64,000 bases of DNA from Liolophura sinensis (taxonomy: Eukaryota > Mollusca > Polyplacophora > Chitonida > Chitonidae): contig NC_088302.1 in assembly GCF_032854445.1 (NCBI RefSeq), positions 9,111,338 to 9,175,337 on the forward strand, written 5' to 3'. The first letter of the stretch is position 1. Every line of letters starts with the position of its first letter. The notes under the pieces are model-generated. The model saw only the letters and a program-made list of their open reading frames with translations. It did not search any database and was not told the origin of the DNA. Of the stretch, positions 13,201-25,200 are shown in pieces. The position numbers were made by a program, and so were the translations under genes.

Positions 13201-16200
13201 TCTCGGATATGCAACTATATTCCTTGTACAGGATGATGGTTTGTTACTTAAAGAATTAATCAACAAATGAGTAAGATGAAAGCAGAAGTTTCATTTTAAA
13301 TTTATTTTGACTGGCCCGTCCCATATTAAAGTACACACAATTTACTGTACTGCTTTAAAAGAGAATTCAGTACCACTTACCACAGAAAGTCCTGTCGTCA
13401 TCAGAAGAAGTGTAGTTTTGCTTACAACGGCTGATGCCAAAACCACAGCGAACAAGAAAAAGTACCAGACGATTTTGAAGAGTTTCAACAGAGGTTCAAA
13501 TCGTTCACTGGAACTCACTCGCTCACGTGGTATCATACGAAACCTGTCCCAAACTCGCCTGTCAAACAAGAAACATATTACAGGTGTCAAAACCATTGAA
13601 ATAAATTAGGAGGTTGAAACAGGTTCAAAAGGTTCAGTTCTCGACGTTTTCAACTCGGCTCGGCTTTCAACTACATCAAAGATATCTTACTAATGAGATT
13701 TGTTACAACGTACATACAGTTAATACCAATCTGTTTTTGAGCTCTACGTGACATCATCAACGTTCCAAAATACTGAAATTGAATAAACATCTGTGACTTG
13801 GAAATAATGGAATTATTTCTTGAAGGTATTGGAAATATTTGCAGTGAACGTCGTCAAATTCGTTTTGCTCTTCATTTTTGTGAACTCTTTTTAAGATTAA
13901 CTAATCTCAGTGATGATTTACTCTAAGTCCACCGCAAAGGGAATTACTTTTGAGCACATACACCCCGCGTTAAACGTTCACTTACGGTTGTAATTTAGCG
14001 CTAATACCACTGGAGATTTTGTTTGGTGGTGGGGTAGGGGCAGCCATGTTTTTCTCTGAGCTCCTACTCGACATGTCGTGGTAATGCATGCGGAACTCCT
14101 TAGCCTGGGAAAATGACATATATCTAACGTTAATACTTCAATATGGAAATCATAATGGATTCAAAGATTATTGCCATACTGATTAGATATGAAGAATGTT
14201 TCGAATGACAAATATTCATGTACAAGCGAGCAAATAAACTTTTATTTCTTTCTTTGTAACTAAACTAAACCAATGCTTTACGCCAGTAACAAATTCTCCC
14301 GAAACAAATCCGAATATTTTACCAGATCGTCTTTGGATCCGAACGGTCTTTCTGAAGAGGCTATGGAGCCGTAATCGGTCTTGCTGGCCAACGAAGAGGA
14401 GTTGACGGACACGACATCACCACGATAACCAGAGGAGCGCGTGGAGGTAGCGTCGGTGTCGATTGTGTCGGCGATTACAGACTGGGAGCTGTAGATCTCG
14501 CTGCTATCGTTGGACTGGGCCATCATTAGCCGCTCCAGCTCCGCCCTGCGGTGCCGTTTTTGACGTAGCGTTTCTTGAAGGATCCTATTGTTCTTCTGTC
14601 GCATGTAGATCTGAATTGACATTTGAAGAACTTTAAATTTTTACACAAGAATCGTGGATCATCCACACTGTCTCTCACGTTGACACTTAAAACGCGATGA
14701 TGTATAGCTCATAAACTGTAAGGACTTAGAAGGAAATGGATTACAGATAATGATAAACATATATTTATCATTGCCATCTGCTTGACATATTTAAATCCCA
14801 TCGGTTGGCCTTTGCCATACCTGTATAATAGACAATGTTTGAAATATTTGGGCGCTATTGTGTGAGATTTAATATGTCTGGGTGTAAGAGGGTGTTTTCG
14901 GCAAATTTTGTTGGTAGTGAGTGATGTTTAACTTACTAGGATGGTATTATGAGATGTTTGACATATTAAGATGGTACAGAATGATCATTGTGTAACAGGT
15001 TAACATACCCTTGAGGTGCCGATGACGTAGCCCTCCACCCCAATGTCGCTGAGAATGGCATGGCAGTTGTCTGGTGTTGGATCGACCACTGCTCCAGGCG
15101 GGAACTGCAGTTCTCCAAATCTACACAAAAGCAATATTTTCAATCGGGCATTGCACTTTAATGGAATTTTAAAACTGACATTCAAGTAGTGTGTTTTGTC
15201 AGCATTAGTATGAGGTCAAATACTTTTTTGGCTTCTAAATATCTTTCATGCACAAATACCTTTCAGCTCGCAGCGAATGCAATGCGCAAAAGATACAAAT
15301 TAACTTTTGCATTTTTATAAATATATTAGATGAATTGTTGCAATTATTTCAGTCCGAAAGTTTTACTTATTCAGACAGTTTGAAATGAACGTGAAATTTT
15401 GTTCTATGTACTTACCGATCCAAGAAATCAGTGAAGGACATGCGCACTGCATAGCCTTCCTTCCTGATCCGGGTTACTTCCATAATACCCGTACACTTCA
15501 GTTGTCTCATCACCATGCGTCGATTGAAATCTGTTGGTTTGCCAGTTTCATTTGCTCGGATACATCTAAAATGAATGTCATCATTTTTGAAAGACTTTTG
15601 GTCACTGTCTTACAATAGAATATCTCCCAGGTAAAATAGGTAAGAAATTTTTTTTTCGTTTTCGATGTTAACCTTTACAAAAAGTTAATTCCAACACGAT
15701 GCTACAAGTTCTATGCAATTCAGCGACTGTACGGAGCAAAATAATGGGCAAGAGTTATGGCCCTTGATCCTACCTTATGAACCACGGTTTAGTCTTGGAC
15801 ATCTTCGCCAGGAGGTCTGCCAGAGATCTCTGGAGAAAAAATGACCTTTACAAATAAAAACTTGGACAATTGCTCAAATATTTTAAACATTGATGAGACT
15901 GATATCATTTTGAGTGTCTACCTTCGATAAGTTACACGTTACATTCACGCCGAGCATTTTGTATAATACATTTATCATTGTCCATAGTCGTAAACTGACA
16001 TTGCAAATATTTCGTCTATTTTTTCACAATCTTTACTACTCTTACAAAGATGTCTACAAATATCTTCAAAGCGTTGTACTGCATGTGTCTGGGTCATTAA
16101 TATTTAAATTGCATGGAGATATGCATGGTGTGCTTAGCGTGCTAGAGGTCATTTTGAACAGTTCATGGGCAAGAACTAATTCACGTGGGCAAATTATTAC

Positions 16201-19200
16201 TCCTTTCCAAAATTTGTAAGAAACTAACTGTTTTATTACTGTAATCCTGGAATTACACCTGGAATGAGTGAACTTACCCTGAAGTAGACACCCATGGTGC
16301 AGGTAGAGCGGGTTCCTGTGTTCGGCTGGGAGGCGGTCCCGCCGCTCTTACTGCAGAAAAAAGGATCACATTGCTTCTTTCATCCATTGTAAAATCGTCA
16401 TGAAAATAATGATGCACTGACAGACATTGTTATAAGTTCTTGATGATGATTTTCCCGAAATTTTATGATATACTCAAGGCCATGTCGTAAAACAAATTTT
16501 CTGCTCTTGACAAAAAAAAAATGAACAAAATTACTCTAGGATTAAATATGAATGAATTCTGCATCAAAAATAGTTTGTAATTTAGCTCGCACTAAAACGA
16601 AACAAATTACCAATACTATGTCAGTGTTATGTTTTTTTTCTCTCCCACCTGTGCCTCCTGATTCTTCTAGCCAATGCTTTGGACAGGCTGACTTTGCCAT
16701 TGTCACGTGCGATCTCGGCCCTTTTGGTTTTTGGAGAGTCCTTAACTCTCACGAAGCTGGAGGTCCTGAAAATGTCCATCGAAAAACAAAGTTACAAATA
16801 CCGAAAAAAACAAACTGAACTACATTCCCCATCCAAAGTTGAGTTTACTGCAATTTACTGGGTAAACCACTTGTGAATGATTGTTTATGTCTTAACGCTA
16901 CTTGGGCAATACTGCAGCTATATCGTGGAGACAAACCACTTGTAACAAAACCTCTTACCAGATATGCTGAGAATTTACAAACCAACTAAGGACTGATTAG
17001 ACTGGAACAACAAAAAGCAGCTAAAATGCATTACTGGTTTACTGGAATTTCTACTTTGTGACATCGTTTACGTTAATTACCTGGAAATAGATCCCGTTTC
17101 CGAAATGCTGGACAAGAATAATGCTTTCACAAATTCATTCTTGCTGTTTTGCATACATTCTATCAAATTGAAGCTGAGACTGTCTCGATTCTTCTCCAAG
17201 AATCCGCTGGGCATCGTACGTGACCTGTAAACAAAAACAATAATCTCGTGAAATTGTGTGAGGTTTGTGATAGATTAAGAACAATAGCTAGTAAATAAAC
17301 CTGCTGTTTTTGTGTTGTAGTGAATGAACGCAAATTCAAAATTGAGGCTGACATTAAAATTCAATTTTGGAGTAATGGAATCATAAGACAAATATCTCGA
17401 TCTTTTGCTCAGAGGAAATTCTAGTACCAGAAATTTGACAATGGAATTATTATTATGAACTTTGCCTTTACATTTTAGTAAATTGTCCACATGCACAAAA
17501 TATTAGTTTGACGTTTGATATGTCACCTCATTGCACTAACAAGACACTCACCTCTCCAGCGTAATGTTTGATAGTGAAAGCGTTGGCAGCGAATGTTGAC
17601 TTGACGAAGTTGTCAGACTCATCACAGACTGAGTTTAGTTTTTGCACCAGTGTGTCGTCTGTTGCTTTGGGGAAATTACATTCTTCGTCCATAATGTAAA
17701 AAATGCCAGTTGGTTTCTGAAAAGTTAACATTGAACTGTTAACAAACATACGCTTTCTGCATGCCGTAACAATTTGGTTTTCTTTTTGGTTTGGATGTAA
17801 AAACATGCATTCCACAGAAAAGTGACCACTTTTCTTTACAGTTCTATGTAGCCATGTAATTTCACAGCCTTGTCTGTTTTTACGAGACAAAGGGCAGAAA
17901 TACAACCACGAAAAGTAAGTCATTTCCAAATGTGTTTAGAAGGACGAAACAGCTCATTCAGTAACCTAAAAAACCTCAGTCCCTTGCCTCCTTATCATAA
18001 ATTTACTGCTCTGGACATTTTGTACATCGTGAAATGTTTGAAAAGCTACGTCGTTGGAAAGATCCCTGATGCTTTTTACTGTGAAAGGTTGGTATCCAAT
18101 GCGATAAGAGGAAATCCTTGAAAACATTTATACCTTGAGAAATAAGTCCAAAAGCGGCTGGTTGTTTGGGAAGCTGATGTCGGACAATTTAACGCCTTCG
18201 CTTTCGTATTCTCGGATATCTCTCTCAATGATGTAATCATTGAAAAATTGCTGAAGATTCTCATTGGCGACGTTGATACAAATTTGTTCGAAGCTGTTGG
18301 CACGTAGATGTTCGAAACCAGACATGTCCAGAATGCTGATACTGGCTTCTTGTGTCCTGTGATATAATGTTATAGAGAATTGATGATTATGCCCCTGTTT
18401 CAATAGATTCAAATCGAATCATAGCGTATCACTCGCGACAACATTTTGCGCCTCATGAGTAGTATAGTTTGGGTGAAATAAAACGATACGAAAACACTTC
18501 ACTTAACACAGAGTTATTGGTTTTATAACATTACTTTCTATGTAACTTTCTGCGCCCATTCTTAACGATTTACTTGGGAATTTTATCTGAAAACGATTTT
18601 GTTATAATAAGCAAAACTAGTAAAATATGTAGCTTTGAATCACTTGACTGTTAAGAAGTTTTTTTTCAGGTGTATTTATACCTGGCATTATCTTTGGGGA
18701 CGATCCTGTTGTTGATTTGACCGACAATCCAACCAAAGAGCCTGGCGTAGAGAGCTTTGGCAAGAGCATCGCGACCATCGTCAGCTTGTGCCTGCTTCTT
18801 TAAACACTCCACTCGTTCACCTGTGACGAAGGCAATGAAAGACATTCTGAAAACCTTGATAGACGTAAAATCATCTAAACAATTACTGTCAATATTTAGA
18901 TATATTGAACGTGCCAGTATTTAGGACCTTGCATAAAACTAATGCGAGTTTTCTCTTGTCCAGTGTGCGATAATAAAAGCATTATTATCGTTTTCATATT
19001 AGCAAAAATGTGAAAATGTCTGTTTCCTTTGACTATGTTAGAGCATTCTTTGTCGTCACCCTCTGGTCGATACATCCATCACAATTTCCACATCCTCCTT
19101 AACTGTTTCACCAAATAGTGTCTTTATGACTTTTGAGTTTGTTCATTTTGACGCAATACAATTTTTCGGCAATGTAATGACTTCTTTATTGTCTTGTCTT

Positions 19201-22200
19201 ACAGCCGTCTGTAGGGTTACTCAGGGTCTCTATTTGAATTAAAGGGAATAAATTCCTGCATTACCGGTACAATCCCCCCTCAGTCATTACCATTAGCACT
19301 GCAATCATTACAAAACGATCATTTTTAACAGAATCAAAGAGCAATAGTCAACCCATAAGGGTCAGTCAACTCTTTACAGGAAAATCTATCATTGATTTGT
19401 ATGTCCTAATTACCACAGACAACTCTTAAAGTGCTTTCACTTAAGTCAAAAATCAATTTGAATCAATTTTTTCGCCTTTCCTCCGGGAAACATTTCTGTT
19501 TGTTTGAATAAATCTTTACAAAAGAGGTATCGTAGGCGTGCGCCGACCGTGCTAAAATATGTGGTCTTATAAATGCATGTAGACTCTTCGTGTTAGAGGT
19601 TAAAGAACAAGATGACATTCGCCCACATAACAGCTTGTAGCGTCTCGTTTGTCAAGTTTTATCGCCTTCCAAACATAACGCCTAACAACATGATATCGCC
19701 AAAAGGAACCTCTTTAAAATGCTAGTTTTTTAACCACGGATTAAGACACTCAGAACATTTGAAATTTTAATGACTTCAGACAAGAACGCCTATTTCAGAC
19801 CGCAAGTGCACTGGCTCGCATAATAGTTGTCTGGGATGTTAGGTATCATAGAGGTTATATTTTTGTCTTGTCATTCTTTCGGCGCCTTTCAACCACGACA
19901 CACCACCACTACCACAGATATCTTCTCATATGTCCTCATATGTCCTTGAAACAGATGTGAACTGACGGAGAAGTTAAAAATCTTTCGAAAAAAGTAATAA
20001 TGTGTCCAAAATATCTAACGTTCAAGACTTCAGTCCCTATTCGAATTTTGACACATTTCTTATCAGGGCTGATCCCAGAACAAAACGCACCATTAGTCTC
20101 TGAACGGACTATGTAGTTGCACATACAATTTTAAAAAAAAACAAAAAATTTAGGAAATACCTGGGTGACGCCACACGCCTACATGTGGAAATATCTTTGC
20201 TCCAGAACTGATAACATAATGCAAACACTTGTTATTAACAAGTCGACTTACCAGCAACGTAGACGATGTTGGAAATCAAGGCAGTGGTCAGTTCGTTGAT
20301 GTCGATGTACAGGAGATTAGCAACTGAAAAGAGATGAGAAACAACATTTACTTCGATGTATTACCGTAAAACTGAATCTATGGAACATATATATTTACTA
20401 ATAATAAAATATATGTATATTTATAAACTTTAATGCATATATAAGTAAATAAAACTATAAGTTTTTGACTGTTCTGAATAAACAGTGACCTGGAACAAAG
20501 GATTTATTTATGTATATGGTTAGTGTTTCTCTCCGTACTTAAGAATATTTCACTTATACGACAGCGGCATTGAATATTTATTTATTTATTTCATTGGTGT
20601 TTTACGCCGTTCTCAAGAATATCTCACTTATACGACGGCAACCAGCAATATGGTGGGAGGAGCAGGGCATAGCCCGGGGGAATTGAATAGATAAAGTATA
20701 AGGCTGCATGTATACAAACTCGTTCCCCACAGTGTGAGAGGTCGGGGGGATAGCAATTTTTCACTTTTTGCATTTTTTTCTCTTCTGACATGAGCAGAAA
20801 TGAATGATGAGGTTAAAATGTTAAACCAGAATCTCAACATACAGGAAAGTTACGAGCTTAAGATAGCAACATATTTTCACGACTCGTTATGTTTTGCTGT
20901 GGCTTAAGAGCAGTATTTCTTTTGCAGGCGTGTATATCATAAAACGTTAAAAATTTTGCTTTACTCGTTGAAAAACATTGATTCAGATTTCACGCAGATA
21001 CACACAGTAGGAGTATATATATATATACTTGTTTACATTTCTAAAAAATGTACAATTACGAATGACTAAAAGCACAAAAATAGGGTTCATTTCTCCATTC
21101 TTTTACTGACAATGTTGCAGTCTCAACACATTAAATGGCGCCACAAGAAATGATGCATATTTTTGTTCTCTGTGTGTATGTGCAACTTAGATTATTATAA
21201 TAATCGACGTTTTTTCTATCCATACACGCTTGGCAACCCCGATTAATTAGTAGGTCTTTACATATAGGCTTGAAAAGCGATACTCTCCCCGTTGACTCTA
21301 TACGCACCAGTGGGCCCGAACAATTAACTCCAGTTTTTCATTTGTTCAAATGCCCCGTTTAGGACGCATCCACAACGAGTGAATACTCAAGCTGCTGATG
21401 CATGTTACTGACATTCGACAAAGACATATTCTAACACCCTTTGTATTGCCAGCGACAGTACTTAACAAATTAGTGTTGAACTTCCAACAAAGATTACATG
21501 ACTTTTGGGCATCTGGGCGTTTGGGAAAGTGGAGACATCTCCATAAAACTATGTGCGAAACTTTTTTGTTATTGCACGTATCTGATTGGCAGCTCGTTAC
21601 AGTAATGCCACTTAAGTCATCTCCGTACGCCGCTTTTCTTTGTTTTTTAACACCAGAACACACATATAGGTATGAATTATTACAGCGTAACCATGCACTT
21701 CCGTGACTAAATTCATTGTGAAATCGCTCACTGTAGGTATCAAGTGTGTAATGACTGATGTAATACCAAACAACAGGTCCAAATGATCTGAACTTGATTG
21801 CTAAGTGACTACAGAAAAGAAGAGACCCGCACACCTGTATGATCAGTAAAAATATAAACAGTTTCACAAGGCCATCCACACACGAAAATGGATTGATGCA
21901 AATCCAGTCTCTGACCATAAAAGCTTCCCGGCATGCATCGGCATTCTCTGGGTCATCCTTGACAGTGACCTGAACACGCATGCGCCGTTCTTCCCGCCGT
22001 GGGCGGTATTTAATTACCACTGATGATCATCCAAATCCGTCTTCCTCCAGTTGGTATGTTAGTCATTAGTCTTCTACAAATTAAGTTCCATTGTCTATTG
22101 TTGATATCAGGGGCTTCAGTGTGTTTAAGACTCAACGTTATGACCGCCTAAACTTATCTCTTATCCAAGATAAATATAATCATTAACGAAAGGCGTTGAT

Positions 22201-25200
22201 TAAAATTTGCATATTCCCTTCGAGTTAAATCAGATAAAAGATCCTAATTAAACAAGGGTAGACTTTGTGCCATAAGGTAAAAGCATCCATCAACCGCAAG
22301 GTCATTTGTTAGACAATTTTCTTAGTGGCATGTTTTGACAAATATGAACCATGCAATGTATTTTTTTATCGTTTTTTCACGCCATGATAAATTTTTATCG
22401 CGAGACTTTTTAACCACCATGCAGCATTTTGCAGGTAGACCTGAAGATGCAATGTGTGATGCGGTTCAACTTCATGCGAGGAAGTCTGATCTATATGACC
22501 GTAGACGATTTTATATTCTTTATTGTATACATTACTTTACACCCATTATTACGCTTAAATAAATGACTCTCTGACCGTCAAGAAAGGCAAAACCAGCACC
22601 TGAAGTGAGAATAAACGTTGTCTGGTGGCCTCTAAGATGAGTGTGTGGTGTCTGAAAGGCTTCTCAACGCGATAGGGTAAATTTCAGGCTTAAGAAAAAT
22701 CTATAAATGCACAGGTACAGGGATTTACACTGGATACTTACCAACTCTCAGTGTAAATTCATCATCTATCTGAACACCGTCTGTCTCTTCGTCGGGTAAA
22801 AATGTCAGGTTTGTCAGGTGTATAACAGAGGACAAAAGCGTGAAAATCATGCTGATTTCCTGACAAATGCAAAAACAAAAGACCATAGTTAGCAGTTGTG
22901 GGAGAATGCTTGTTATCATTTGATTTTAGGTGAGATATTCCCTGATAAGAATCCTTGTTGCATAATTTTCTACTATCACAACTATGATGTTGTCTAAAAG
23001 CTACAGAGTTTCCGCTGAATGGTTAATGAACGGCATCAAGCGTATATTAAATTTGACAATCATATGTGATGGAGCAATGAAAGAAACAGAGATAGATTCC
23101 TGTCTACAGCAATTTTAGCCAAAGCCGCACAGTTTGCTGTCCGTCCGTGGCATTCTTTTTTAAGAAGAGAATTCTAGAACCTGCATGTATTTATTTGCTT
23201 TTTAACGTCATCGTTAAGAATTTCAGATACTTGAAGCTAGAATCCGAAGTGCCGTTGTGCCATAAGAACCTATCCATTTTTATGTTTTAATTTCACAAAG
23301 TATTACCAACCTCATCTGCAAAGCCCACATTCCTCATCACAGCTTTCTGCTCCTGAAACTTCTCCTTGTAAATATCCACGTCCTCGGATGTCCAGTGAGT
23401 CGAGTGATTACCCTCTGTGTCCACAAAAATCCTGACAAACACATTCAGCTTGGGGTTAGGTTACTTGAAATTACACTCCAAAAGCAGAACGTTGCTCATT
23501 AGGCTAAAAAGATTGCTGATTGCTCGTATTGTTGATTGGAATGACTAAATAATTTGCTTGCTTGAATAAGTTAAATACTACAGCGTATTTGACGCTTGAT
23601 GTCTTATACATGCTGTTATCGATACCGTATTTTTTTTCGACATTTTTTGAATGATTTTGGAGTCATACAGGTCAAATGTGCATTTGATTTTTCTGATTAA
23701 CATTGTTGTAGCCTGCGTGGATGTGCATAGGCATATCCACGATGGTCAACGTGATCAAAACTTCTTCTAATCCCGTCTTGTAAGTGAAACACACAACACT
23801 GACTTAAGCTTACCTGTATTTCTGGGGTTCCTCAAGGTAGTAGTAGAGTAGCTCTTCTTCTGGCATCCCCGCAAACAGGTAGTAAAATATGTGGAAATTC
23901 TTTTCGCCAGGACCTCGGTGTACCACACGGGATTTTTCCAGAAGGTAATCGTAAATGTTGGCTGCAAACAAAGACAGGAACTGAATCAATGATTGAATGT
24001 TTGGAAGCATCTCAGAAAATTCTCTTCGGAAGATAATCCCAAAGTATGATTTTCTAACTTTGCTGTCCATTTTGTTCATTATTCGTTATATGGTTGCGAA
24101 AATAGTCAAAACTACTCACAAGCTCTTTTTCGTGAAGTATTATATTTGGGTTGGTTTTTGGCGCTATTTGGTTCTGGTTCTGAGAACTTATCAAATGCTC
24201 TAAATGACAAATTGCAAGCCAATACGTTAGTTATTCCACTAGCAACGACCCCGAGAGTCTCACCTCCGACAAGGTTCCCCTGGTTCTCCGAGAAGAAAAG
24301 CTCGACATATTTGCCAAATCGACTGGAATTGGTGTTCATGACCGTACTGGCATTTCCGAAAGCTTCCAGCAGTGGATTCACCTCGACAATATTGTCATGT
24401 AAATTGTCCGTAGCGGATGAGGTGATATGAGCCAAGTGCTTTATCACCATTTTGGTACATTCCGTCTTGCCGGCCCCAGATTCCCCGCTGACCAGGATGC
24501 ACTGATTCGCCCCGGTCTTGCGGAGATTCTTGAGTGCATGTTGCGCCGTCCAGAATACATGTGGATCTCTGCATGGCGTCGCAGCTTTGTCCGAATATTT
24601 GGTATGGTTCTGAAATAGAACAATTACTACTTTGAAACTATGCTTCAGTCTACATGAATATTTACAATATGTCTAAGCAAGCAGCATATGTCAGTACGAA
24701 CGAAAGCAAAGTTATGCAAGCCACATATTTATGTTAAACAATAAATGCCTTTATTTTGCTGATAGAATTGATTGTTACCTTCAACTTGTAATGTGAACTT
24801 CGTTGCAATTTAATGAAAGTGCTTCAAAGTTTAATTTTGGTTCAGTTTCCTGACAATTCGATAAATGATTTTGATTTCAATATTTTTAGTTAGTCTTCTC
24901 CGAAGGCTTGTCCCTTTATATCACTTCGTTCTTCTGTCCTAATGAGATAACAAGTTTTCCATGTTGTATATTCTTATGCTTATTTGCTGCCCGTGACACA
25001 ATTGGTCAAACGAAGTATGAAATTGATGTTTAAGTTTTATCCTTTAGCCTAAGGTTGTGAGGGAATGACGAAATATACACCATATTGTCATAACCAAATG
25101 AGAAAGGTTGTATTTTCACCTCAAATTATGTTTTTAGTAGAAGATATCTGTTTTGTTTGAAAAACGCCCGCGGAGACTTGATCAAACAGGGCGCGATACA

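Noticed and set aside
20576-20690. Inverted SINE fragments pairing across introns (20.6 and 26.2 kb)
   Set aside because: Both fragments are in the same orientation, so they cannot pair in the transcript as the 8.2/9.5 kb arms can.
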